From Thermoleophilia bacterium (lineage in GTDB: Bacteria; Actinomycetota; Thermoleophilia; Gaiellales; Gaiellaceae), in assembly GCA_029858755.1 (NCBI GenBank), contig JAOUEK010000136.1, positions 1 through 6,178 of the forward strand: a stretch of DNA of 6,178 bases, given 5' to 3'. Of the stretch, positions 1 to 5,412 are shown piece by piece; positions within the stretch are counted from its first letter, which is position 1, and every line of letters starts with the position of its first letter. The translations under genes were made by a program, and so were the position numbers. The notes beneath the pieces were generated by a model that was not told the DNA's origin, ran no database searches, and was given only the letters and a program-made list of their open reading frames with translations.

Positions 1-2747
1 GCCGCCGAGGCGGCCTCGCGGGCGGCGGCCAGCTCCTCGGGCGCCAGCGACCCCTCGAGGCGGTCGAGAGCGGGCCGGGCGGGAAAGGCGTACGCCGCGG
101 GCAGCTGCTCGTGGCCGAGCGCGAACGTGAGCATCGTCGCGGCCTGCGTCGGCTCGCCGCGGTGCTCGAGCAGGGCGCCGATCCCGCTCAGCGCGAGCAG
201 CTCGAGTGAGATCGCCCCTGCCGCGTGAGCCCGCTCGAGCGCCCTCCGGAAGTTGTCGGCGGCCTCGACGGAGTCGCCCATTGCCAGGGCGGCGAAACCG
301 ATCCGGCACAGAGCCGTGATCAGCCCCCAGCGGTGATTGCTTTCCGAGAACGCTTCGTAGCCGGCGCGTCCGAGCTGCAGGGCCTCGGAGTACTCGCCCA
401 GCGCGAACGCGCTCGCACTCGCCCGGCTGAGCGCGTAGCCCGGTCCCCCGGCGTCGCCGACGGACGCGAACAGCTCGTAACCCTCCAGGTGCAGGCGAAG
501 CGCATCGCCGTATCGCTCCTCCGCGTCGGCGAGAAGACCCAGCTTGCCGATGCCGTACGCGCGGAGAATTGGGTTCCCGAGCTTGTCGCAGAGGGCATTC
601 GCGGCCTCGAACGCGTCGCCTGCCGCATCGAGGTCGTCCATGAGGAGGTAGGCGAAACCGAGGTCCATCAGCGCTCCGGGCTCGGTGAACGCGTCATCGG
701 TCGCTCTCACGAGCTCGATGCTCTCATCGAGGAGGGACACCGCCTCCGAGAAGACGTCGCGGTACACCGCCCCGATGCCGAGCGCACACAGGCAGCGTCC
801 AACCTCTCGCTCCAGGTTCCGCGCCCGCAGGACGGGCACGCACCGCTGGGCGAGCTCCTCCGCCGCCTGGTCGTACCCGAGTCGCGCGCCGATCGCGATC
901 CAGCACGTTGCCGCCGCCAGCGCGACGGCGCTCGCGCTCCCAGGGTCGTCCGGGTCGAATCCAGCCGTGCGCGCGAGGCGCTCGAGCGTCTCGGTCCCTT
1001 CGAACCAGCTGTGCATCCACAAGAACGTGTAGAAGGCTTCGAGTGCGAGCAGCGCCGCCCGCTCGTCGTCCTCTGTCACGATCCACTCGAGCGCCGCGCG
1101 GAGGTTGTCGAGCTCGCCGCGCAACTCGTCCCGCGCGACCGTCATCTCCGGGCCCATCAGCGCCCCCTGCCGCTCCAAGAGCATTCCGGCGTAGTGGCGA
1201 GCATGACGCTCGCGTGTCGATGCGAAGGCGTCGGCCGACTCGGCGGCGAGCTTCTCCGCCGCATACTGGCGGAGCAGCTCGTGCAGCTCGAAGCGGCCGA
1301 AGTCGGGACGCCGGACGAGCGACTTCGACGCAAGCTCGGGGAGCAGCCGGAGGTCGGCGCCGGCGATCGCAACCGCCGCCTCGCGGTCGAAGCCGCCCCG
1401 GAAGACCGACAGCTTCGCGAACGCGTCGCGCTGCTCTTCGGTGAGGAGGCGCCACGACTGGTCGAAGGCCGCGCGAAGGCTGCGGTGCCGTTCGGGCACG
1501 TCGCGCGTCGAGGTCGCGAGGAAGTCGACGTTCCGCTCGATCTCGTCGGCGATCTCCCCACAGGAGAGCATCGACACCCAGGCGGCGGCGAGCTCGATGC
1601 CGAGCGGCATGCCCGCGACCAGCCGGCAGATGCGGAGCGCCTGCGGGCGCTCCACCTCGTCGAGCTCGTAGCCGGGCCTCGCCTGCGCCGCCCGCTCGAC
1701 GAAGAGGCGCAGCGCACCCGACCCGCCGTTGCCGTTCTCGGCGAGCCCGAGGCCTTCGACGTCGTACACCCACTCGCTCTGCACGTTGAGACGTTCACGC
1801 GACGTGGTGAGCAGCTCGACCCCCGGGGCTCGCTCGATCAACTCGCCGAGCAGGCCCGAGCCGTCCACCAAGTGCTCGAAGTTGTCGAGCACGAGCAGCG
1901 TCGAGCGCTCGCTCAGGAAGTCGAGCAGCTCCTCCGGCTCCGAGTAGCCGCTGAGGGGGAACTGGATCGACTCGGCGACCGCCGACGCGAGGAACTCCGG
2001 CGCTGCGACGGAAACGAGCGGCACGAAGTGCACACCGTGCGGGTAGCGCTCGATTCGCCGTGCCGCCGCCTCGAGCGCAAGCCGCGTCTTGCCGACCCCG
2101 CCGGGGCCGACGAGAGTCAGCAGGCGGCAGTCCGGATCCTCGAGCAGCCTGTCGATCTCCTCGAGCTCGCCCGCGCGGCCGACGAACGACGTTCCCGTCG
2201 AGGGCAGTCCCCTCATTCCCACCTCGAGCGTCTTGAGCAGCGGGAAGTCGGAGGGCAGGCCGTCGATCTCGAGCTGGTAGATGCGCTCCGGGGCGCTCAG
2301 GTCCTTGAGGCGGTGCGCGCCGAGGTCGCGGACCGGCGCGTCCACGAGCGCTTGCGTGGACTGCGAGAGCAGCACCTGCCCGCCGTGCCCGACCGCCGCG
2401 ATGCGCGCGCCCTTGTGCACGTCGAGCCCGACGTACCCCTCCTCCGTGACGCGCGGCTCGCCCGTGTGCACGCCCATGCGCACGCGCACGGGCCCCTCGG
2501 CCAGTGAGCGCTGCGCGTCTGCGGCTGCCCCGATCGCCTCCGTGGCGCGCGCGAAGGCGACGAAGAAGGCGTCGCCCTGCGTGTCCACCTCGACGCCGGC
2601 GTGGGCCTCGCATGCCTCCCGCACGACGCGACGGTGCTCCGCGAGGGCGTCCGCGTAGCCGTCGCCGAGCTCGTGCAGGAGTCGCGTCGAGCCCTCGATG
2701 TCGGTGAAGAGGAGGGTCACTACTCCGGTCGGCAGCTCGTGCGGCAC
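1..2747 (-). CDS. Class III nucleotide cyclase-like / NB-ARC-type ATPase / TPR regulator, C-terminus cut by window edge
   Basis: This is a large cytoplasmic signalling or transcription-control protein, open for 915 codons; I checked the whole frame and found no stop. Residues about 8-185 are a class III cyclase domain starting FTDIEGST, with metal-binding Asp16 and Asp59 (GDAFF) and transition-state Arg115. The purine-contacting Lys is Asp55 and the usual catalytic Asn is His111, so nucleotide cyclisation is doubtful. Residues about 195-500 form an STAND/NB-ARC-like ATPase: Walker A GPGGVGKT at 214-221, Walker B LLVLDN ending near 289, a TTSR sensor at 314-317 and GMPL at 379-382, then a winged-helix-like stretch. 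From about 530 on, Ala/Leu/Glu-rich helical repeats look like TPRs. Related actinobacterial proteins often end in a LuxR-type HTH; whether this one does lies beyond the edge. The GTG at 2747 gives the usual short lead-in before the cyclase motif; GTGs at 2777 and 2720 are alternatives, and none has a strong ribosome site. It is divergent from the fasciclin gene. Confidence 0.93.
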   Translation of the reverse strand, partial: MPHELPTGVVTLLFTDIEGSTRLLHELGDGYADALAEHRRVVREACEAHAGVEVDTQGDAFFVAFARATEAIGAAADAQRSLAEGPVRVRMGVHTGEPRVTEEGYVGLDVHKGARIAAVGHGGQVLLSQSTQALVDAPVRDLGAHRLKDLSAPERIYQLEIDGLPSDFPLLKTLEVGMRGLPSTGTSFVGRAGELEEIDRLLEDPDCRLLTLVGPGGVGKTRLALEAAARRIERYPHGVHFVPLVSVAAPEFLASAVAESIQFPLSGYSEPEELLDFLSERSTLLVLDNFEHLVDGSGLLGELIERAPGVELLTTSRERLNVQSEWVYDVEGLGLAENGNGGSGALRLFVERAAQARPGYELDEVERPQALRICRLVAGMPLGIELAAAWVSMLSCGEIADEIERNVDFLATSTRDVPERHRSLRAAFDQSWRLLTEEQRDAFAKLSVFRGGFDREAAVAIAGADLRLLPELASKSLVRRPDFGRFELHELLRQYAAEKLAAESADAFASTRERHARHYAGMLLERQGALMGPEMTVARDELRGELDNLRAALEWIVTEDDERAALLALEAFYTFLWMHSWFEGTETLERLARTAGFDPDDPGSASAVALAAATCWIAIGARLGYDQAAEELAQRCVPVLRARNLEREVGRCLCALGIGAVYRDVFSEAVSLLDESIELVRATDDAFTEPGALMDLGFAYLLMDDLDAAGDAFEAANALCDKLGNPILRAYGIGKLGLLADAEERYGDALRLHLEGYELFASVGDAGGPGYALSRASASAFALGEYSEALQLGRAGYEAFSESNHRWGLITALCRIGFAALAMGDSVEAADNFRRALERAHAAGAISLELLALSGIGALLEHRGEPTQAATMLTFALGHEQLPAAYAFPARPALDRLEGSLAPEELAAAREAASA

Positions 2748-2860
2748 CCCTCGATGATCCCGCCGATCACGTCCCACTGTCCAGTCCGAGCGGCGGTGAT
2801 CCGTTCGTAGCCAGCTGGCGTACAAATATTGTCCAAGTTCAAGAAGCGAAGGAGAACCCC
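2748..2860. promoter_or_regulatory. Divergent control region between the cyclase-ATPase regulator and the fasciclin lipoprotein
   Basis: These 113 bases separate two divergent starts, so they must hold both promoters. The segment 2820-2850 is clearly richer in A/T than its surroundings. On the minus strand TACGAA (2809-2804) is a possible -10, giving a leader of about 50 bases. On the plus strand TACAAA (2821-2826) or TATTGT (2827-2832) could be a -10. No convincing -35 was found on either strand. GGAG at 2851-2854, six bases before the ATG at 2861, is the ribosome site of the fasciclin gene. Confidence 0.5.
2822..2832. repeat. Perfect dyad ACAA-ATA-TTGT, candidate operator
   Basis: The four-base arms ACAA and TTGT flank a three-base centre in the AT-rich part of the divergent control region. 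The dyad overlaps the possible plus-strand -10 and lies just upstream of the possible minus-strand -10, so a protein bound here could affect both genes. The arms are short and chance occurrence cannot be excluded. The position in an AT-rich island of an otherwise GC-rich window is the main reason to list it. Confidence 0.3.
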
Positions 2861-3361
2861 ATGAAGCGCATCCTGATCGGGCTCGGCCTGGCCCTCGTGC
2901 TCGCAGTCACCGTGGCCGCCTGCGGCAGCGACGACAGCTCCTCGCAGTCGTCCGACATCGTCGACACCGCCGTTGAGGCGGGCAGCTTCACGACGCTCGC
3001 GTCGCTGCTGGAGGGTGCCGGCCTCGTCGACACCCTGAAGGGAGAGGGGCCGTTCACGGTCTTCGCACCGACGGACGACGCGTTCGCCGCGCTGCCCGCC
3101 GGCACGCTCGACGAGCTCGGCAAGCCCGAGAACGCCGACCAGCTCGAGGCCATCCTCCTCTACCACGTGGCCGAGGGTGACGTGATGTCGTCCGACCTCT
3201 CGGACGGGCAGGAGATCACGACGCTCCAGGGCGGCACGCTCGAGGTCGGCATCACCGACGGCGCCGTCTCGATCGGCACGGCCACGGTCGCTCAGCCCGA
3301 CATCGAGGCCTCCAACGGCGTCATCCACGTCGTCGACTCGGTGCTCGTCCCGCAGTCCTGA
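2861..3361 (+). CDS. Secreted fasciclin (FAS1) domain lipoprotein
   Basis: The 166-residue protein is predicted to be exported and lipid-anchored on the outer face of the cytoplasmic membrane. Residues 1-20 are a signal peptide (MKR, then a Leu/Ala/Val core) ending in lipobox VAAC with Cys21. A short Ser/Asp-rich linker follows. A single FAS1 domain spans about residues 31-165: the H1 motif [11 protein letters not shown], the central YH-type motif LLYHV, and the C-terminal H2 motif [12 protein letters not shown]. The length is normal for a one-domain bacterial FAS1 lipoprotein. FAS1 domains generally serve adhesion or matrix interactions; no specific ligand can be read here. ATG is supported by GGAG six bases upstream. 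It is a single-gene unit: divergent from the cyclase-ATPase regulator and followed by a strong stem-loop. Regulation by that neighbour is possible from position only. Confidence 0.95.
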   Translation: MKRILIGLGLALVLAVTVAACGSDDSSSQSSDIVDTAVEAGSFTTLASLLEGAGLVDTLKGEGPFTVFAPTDDAFAALPAGTLDELGKPENADQLEAILLYHVAEGDVMSSDLSDGQEITTLQGGTLEVGITDGAVSIGTATVAQPDIEASNGVIHVVDSVLVPQS

Positions 3362-3408
3362 CGACACGACGCGGTCGCCGACCGCCCTCCCGGCGCGCCG
3401 CACCCGAA

Positions 3409-3445
3409 ACGCCCCGACGACCGGCACGCCAGGTCGTCGGGGCGT
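3409..3445. terminator. Bidirectional terminator-like stem-loop between convergent genes
   Basis: CGCCCCGACGACC (3410-3422) is exactly complementary to GGTCGTCGGGGCG (3432-3444), and an outer A-T pair (3409/3445) makes a 14-bp perfect stem with a nine-base loop. It lies 48 bases after the fasciclin stop and 69 bases beyond the end of the minus-strand gene ending at 3514, so it can serve both transcripts. There is no T tract on the plus side, which is common for GC-rich actinobacterial terminators. AAA at 3407-3409 would give a short U run for the minus-strand transcript. Confidence 0.8.
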
Positions 3446-3513
3446 CGCTGGCTCGGAGACGGCTCGCGGGCGGGCGATGCGAGCAGGCTGAGCGGGCCTC
3501 GAGCCCCGGGCCG

Positions 3514-4224
3514 TCAGCAGTAGAGCTGGACGTCCGCCTGCTGCATGACCTCCATGAAGGTCAGGTACTCGCAGACGATCACGTCCTCGAGGGCGAGTCG
3601 ATCCGGATCGACGCGGAAGTGCGCCAGCGAACCCGCGCACGCGTACACCGAGCCGCCGAGCTCCTGCAGCTGCCGGAGCTTCTCGATGGGGGCGACGTGG
3701 CCGTCACGCTCCATGCTGGCTCGCGCGAAGCGGCTGAACGGCCGCCACAGCCCCTGCAGCTTCGGCTCGAATCCCGGAGCGAGCACGTGCACTGCGGGTC
3801 CCTGCAGATAGACGGCGGCGGGGGCACCGCCGAGAGCGGCGGCCAGGGGGAAGGCGAGCGGCGAGAGCAGCTCTTCCAGCCCGTCGCTCGAGACGATCAC
3901 CGCGACGCGGCGGTCGTTCTTCCGCGGCGGCCCCTTGCGCAGCGTGAGCGTCCAGCTCTCGGGCCCCCTGCGCGCCTCGGCGAGCTCGTGCCCCGTCGCC
4001 CGGCACCAGGCCTCGACGTCCGGCACGATCGCCGGGAAGGGGTCGGTGACGAGCTCGAGCTCGTCACCGACCGCCAACCCGGCCAGCTCGTGGTGTGCCG
4101 CGTACGCGATCGCCGTCGTGATCGTGCGTTCCCGGACGTCCAACCGGGCTCGCCCGCGGAGGTCGGCCGGCCGCGGCACGATCGGGTCCGCGCGGCCGGG
4201 CTTCGTGACTGGCTCGACAGGCAC
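3514..4224 (-). CDS. TusA/DUF2249-like plus DsrE-like sulfur-relay fusion protein
   Basis: The protein has 236 residues from the chosen start and is probably cytoplasmic; no signal or membrane segment is seen. Residues about 27-98 resemble a TusA/DUF2249 domain, with the LDVRE opening strand, an acidic ELELVTD strand and a helix containing AWCRATGHEL. The Cys-Pro motif that carries sulfur in true TusA is absent; its place is taken by RTITTAIAYA. Residues about 105-236 resemble a DsrE/DsrF-like domain: VAVIVSSDGLEE, then YLQGPAVHVLAPG, GGSVYACAGS with the likely reactive Cys196, and a final ADVQLYC ending in Cys236. TusA and DsrE families pass persulfide sulfur between proteins; such a role is inferred, and substrate or partner is unknown. 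The GTG at 4224 is preferred over the GTG at 4233 because AAGGAGG sits eight bases before it and touches the upstream one. It is divergent from the hydrolase at 4423 and convergent with the fasciclin gene. Confidence 0.82.
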   Translation of the reverse strand: MPVEPVTKPGRADPIVPRPADLRGRARLDVRERTITTAIAYAAHHELAGLAVGDELELVTDPFPAIVPDVEAWCRATGHELAEARRGPESWTLTLRKGPPRKNDRRVAVIVSSDGLEELLSPLAFPLAAALGGAPAAVYLQGPAVHVLAPGFEPKLQGLWRPFSRFARASMERDGHVAPIEKLRQLQELGGSVYACAGSLAHFRVDPDRLALEDVIVCEYLTFMEVMQQADVQLYC

Positions 4225-4232
4225 AGTCCACA

Positions 4233-4239
4233 CCTCCTT
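4233..4239 (-). promoter_or_regulatory. Strong ribosome binding site that decides the start of the TusA/DsrE-like gene
   Basis: Read on the minus strand this is AAGGAGG, a near-perfect anti-16S match. Its last G is the first base of the upstream GTG (4233-4231), so that codon cannot be used efficiently. The next in-frame GTG (4224-4222) lies eight bases downstream, an ideal spacing, so the coding region is called from 4224. Confidence 0.75.
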
Positions 4240-4283
4240 CCAGAGTCACGTCGAGGATCGCGTCGCGGGCCCCGAGCGTCATC

Positions 4284-4296
4284 GGGAGCTACTCCC
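4284..4296. repeat. Dyad GGGAG-CTA-CTCCC, candidate operator
   Basis: Perfect five-base arms surround a three-base centre midway between the divergent starts. Its GGGAG/CTCCC arms resemble those of the second dyad about 50 bases downstream, which suggests a repeated binding site. The sequence is short and GC-rich, so a chance match is possible. Confidence 0.3.
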
Positions 4297-4335
4297 CGTC
4301 CGGGTTCGGCTTCCTACCGAGCCCGCCGTGCTCTC

Positions 4336-4358
4336 GGAGCTCCCCCGGCGGCGGGGAG
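4336..4358. repeat. Palindrome GGAGCTCC overlapping a CTCCCC/GGGGAG stem, candidate operator
   Basis: GGAGCTCC (4336-4343) is self-complementary, and CTCCCC (4340-4345) can pair with GGGGAG (4353-4358) across a seven-base gap. The element occupies the expected -35 area of the TACCCT box at 4370-4375, where a repressor or activator would sit. It shares arm sequence with the dyad at 4284-4296, centre-to-centre about 50 bases away. Confidence 0.3.
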
Positions 4359-4422
4359 GGCGCCGGTGCTACCCTCCCGAGGAGAAGGTTTTGGCCTATG
4401 AGGCGATAACTGGAGGTGCGTG

Positions 4423-4974
4423 ATGCGCGCGTTGATCATCGTCGACATGCTGAACGACTTCGTCACCGGCAAGCTCGCCAATCCCAAGGCACAGGGGATC
4501 ATCCCGCCCTTGCAGCGGCTGCTCGGCCACGCGCGGGAGGAAGGCTGGGTGGTGGTCTTCTCCAACGACGCGCACCACGCCGACGACCCCGAGCTACGGG
4601 TCTGGGGGGAGCACGCGATGGCCGGCACGCCGGAGGCCGAGGTGATCGAGGAGCTCGAGCCGGTGGCGGGGGAGATCGTGTCGCCGAAGCGCGGCTATGG
4701 CGCGTTCGACTTCACCGGGCTCGACGAGCAGCTTCGCGAGCTCGGGGTCGACGAGGTGGTGATCACCGGTCAGCACACGCACATCTGCGTGCGTCACTCC
4801 TCCTACGGCGCGCTGATCCGCGGCTACGGGATCACGATCCCGCGCGACGCCGTGTGCGGCTTCGAGGGAGTCGACGAGGACGATGCGCTCGCCTACCTCG
4901 AGATGGCGTACGGCGCCACGGTCACGACGGTCTCGGATCTCGTCGAGGCCGGGGCTGCGGCTACGGCCAGATAG
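4423..4974 (+). CDS. Isochorismatase/nicotinamidase-family cysteine hydrolase
   Basis: This 183-residue cytoplasmic hydrolase belongs to the isochorismatase-like fold, whose members cleave amide or vinyl-ether bonds, including nicotinamide to nicotinate in NAD salvage. Residues 1-13 hold the first strand and catalytic Asp8 (IIVDMLNDF). Lys89 in SPKRGYGAF is the catalytic lysine. Cys122 in TGQHTHICVRHS is the nucleophile, with the cis-peptide loop before it. Asp49, His51 and His64 (NDAHHADD and GEHAMAGTPEAE) are placed like the metal ligands of nicotinamidases, which favours a nicotinamidase-like activity over isochorismatase, though the true substrate is not fixed by sequence. Length is normal and the gene looks intact. 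ATG at 4423 is chosen because GGAGG lies six bases upstream; the GTG at 4420 would be too close. It is a single-gene unit, divergent from the sulfur-relay-like gene. I see no siderophore or NAD genes nearby to fix its role. Confidence 0.93.
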   Translation: MRALIIVDMLNDFVTGKLANPKAQGIIPPLQRLLGHAREEGWVVVFSNDAHHADDPELRVWGEHAMAGTPEAEVIEELEPVAGEIVSPKRGYGAFDFTGLDEQLRELGVDEVVITGQHTHICVRHSSYGALIRGYGITIPRDAVCGFEGVDEDDALAYLEMAYGATVTTVSDLVEAGAAATAR

Positions 4975-4976
4975 CG

Positions 4977-4990
4977 GCGCAGCGCTGCGC
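4977..4990 (+). terminator. Palindromic terminator candidate after the hydrolase gene
   Basis: GCGCAGCGCTGCGC is a perfect 14-base palindrome two bases after the hydrolase stop codon. It can fold as a five-base stem with a four-base loop. No T tract follows, only TCATAGATACT, so intrinsic termination would be weak. The position directly after the stop is the main support. Confidence 0.4.
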
Positions 4991-5002
4991 TCATAGATAC
5001 TC

Positions 5003-5017
5003 CCGTTCCGGGAACGG
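5003..5017. repeat. Dyad CCGTTCC-G-GGAACGG
   Basis: Seven-base perfect arms surround one central base. The dyad sits 28 bases after the hydrolase stop and 44 bases before the TACGAT box. It could be a second hairpin ending hydrolase transcription, or an operator for the downstream promoter. The arms are longer than those of the other dyads in this window. Confidence 0.4.
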
Positions 5018-5061
5018 CGAGGATGTGCGTCGTGCTCGCAGCGAGGTCGCGGGCGTCGGGC

Positions 5062-5067
5062 TACGAT
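5062..5067 (+). promoter_or_regulatory. Candidate -10 box TACGAT
   Basis: TACGAT fits the actinobacterial -10 pattern TANNNT. A transcript would start near 5074 and run into the hairpin-bearing region. No clear -35 was found at the expected distance. It is about 350 bases from the glycosyltransferase start, with a nearer -10 candidate at 5331, so it may serve something other than that gene. Confidence 0.35.
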
Positions 5068-5073
5068 CGTCGG

Positions 5074-5316
5074 GGCCCGGAAGGCGTGAGATGCCTGCGA
5101 ACAGGCGCGTCGTGGACAGGTAGCTCGGCTGCGGGAGCACCGACCCGTCGCATCGATGACGCACGTGGTCGTGGCCGGCCGTCGGCCGCGTGGCCGGCGT
5201 GATCGAGCCCGCGCGCCTCGAAGTCTTGAATCGTCGCTCCCCACCAGTCTGAGGAGTGGGCGAGCGAACGTCTTCTGGTGGCGCTGCGTGCGCTGAACGC
5301 TGCGGGTCACCAGAGG
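5074..5316 (+). ncRNA. Possible structured RNA, family not recognised
   Basis: Downstream of the TACGAT box there are three predicted hairpins. The first is GCCTG-CGAA-CAGGC (5093-5106), a five-base stem with a CGAA tetraloop. The second pairs TCGCTCCCCAC (5234-5244) with GTGGGCGAGCGA (5256-5267), eleven pairs with one bulged base and an eleven-base loop. The third pairs TCTGGTG (5274-5280) with CACCAGA (5308-5314), extendable by a G-U and a C-G pair. Boundaries are guesses: the start follows from the -10 box and the end from the last stem. The conserved cores of SRP RNA, RNase P RNA, tmRNA and tRNA were looked for and not found. Stems can arise by chance in GC-rich DNA, so this is a weak call. 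Confidence 0.22.
5170..5198. repeat. Direct repeat of CGTGGCCGGC, 19-base period
   Basis: Exact ten-base copies lie at 5170-5179 and 5189-5198. The first copy also overlaps the palindrome GGCCGGCC (5173-5180). The spacing is near two helical turns, as in some tandem protein-binding sites, but low-complexity GC-rich sequence can produce the same picture. Confidence 0.4.
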
Positions 5317-5330
5317 CCTTCGCGCTCCGG

Positions 5331-5336
5331 TAGGAT
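5331..5336 (+). promoter_or_regulatory. Candidate -10 box TAGGAT for the glycosyltransferase gene
   Basis: TAGGAT, preceded by CCGG, fits the actinobacterial -10 pattern. Transcription would start near 5343, leaving a leader of about 70 bases before the GTG at 5413. The 17-base upstream position (CACCAG) is not a good -35. It lies just after the last hairpin, which suggests the structured segment ends before this promoter. Confidence 0.45.
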
Positions 5337-5412
5337 GAGGTTCTCCCGATCCAGTCGACGGTCGTGCGCCGTGGACGCTTCGGACACCTAGCGAAAGGGG
5401 CGCGCGCGAGTC

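Larger units (their letters stand above)
4234..4422. promoter_or_regulatory. Divergent control region between the sulfur-relay-like gene and the isochorismatase-family gene
   Basis: About 190 bases separate the two divergent starts. On the plus strand TACCCT (4370-4375), preceded by GGTGC, fits an actinobacterial -10 box and would start a transcript near 4382 with a leader of about 40 bases. No good -35 lies 17 bases upstream. GGAGG (4412-4416), six bases before the ATG at 4423, is the hydrolase ribosome site and rules out the GTG at 4420, only three bases away. A minus-strand promoter must exist but was not identified. Two dyads built from GGAG/CTCC lie upstream of the -10 and are listed separately. 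Confidence 0.5.
4975..5412. other. 438-base intergenic region with promoter-like boxes and hairpins, no convincing protein gene
   Basis: Between the hydrolase and the glycosyltransferase, no reading frame on either strand has recognisable protein character; short frames present are Arg-rich shadows. The region does hold a palindrome just after the hydrolase, a dyad at 5003-5017, a TACGAT box at 5062-5067, three hairpins, a direct repeat at 5170-5198 and a TAGGAT box at 5331-5336. It may contain a structured RNA or a long regulated leader; no known RNA family was recognised. Confidence 0.6.

Noticed and set aside
225..2507. A 760-codon plus-strand reading frame opposite the cyclase-ATPase gene
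   Set aside because: Its product is Arg/Glu/Leu-rich without any recognisable domain, and its codons lie in exact register opposite the minus-strand gene, whose product has clear cyclase and P-loop motifs. It is a codon-bias shadow.
724..2613. Three minus-strand frames at 724-1773, 1157-1798 and 1795-2613
   Set aside because: They are in other frames from the true minus-strand gene and give Arg/Ala-rich low-complexity products.
2720..3640. A 306-codon minus-strand frame across the fasciclin gene
   Set aside because: It crosses the fasciclin gene, the convergent terminator and the divergent promoter, and has no domain-like sequence; the plus-strand FAS1 lipoprotein is unambiguous.
3619..4401. 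A 260-codon plus-strand frame opposite the TusA/DsrE-like gene
   Set aside because: Arg-rich shadow without motifs or a ribosome site; the minus-strand gene has a strong AAGGAGG and domain-like sequence.
5068..5110. SRP (4.5S) RNA core suggested by GGCCCGGAAGG
   Set aside because: The conserved continuation GGAAGG-(G/A)AGCAGC is absent: the sequence goes on as CGTGAGATGCC, and the flanking helix is not formed.
5119..5180. tRNA-like D-arm GGTAGCTCGGCTGCGGGAGC
   Set aside because: The GCTC/GAGC pairing imitates a D-stem, but no anticodon stem follows and there is no GTTCRA T-loop or acceptor stem.
5156..5296. A 46-codon plus-strand frame starting MTHVVVAGRR
   Set aside because: Arg-rich with no ribosome site or motif, and it overlaps the direct repeat and hairpins; no sign of coding character.
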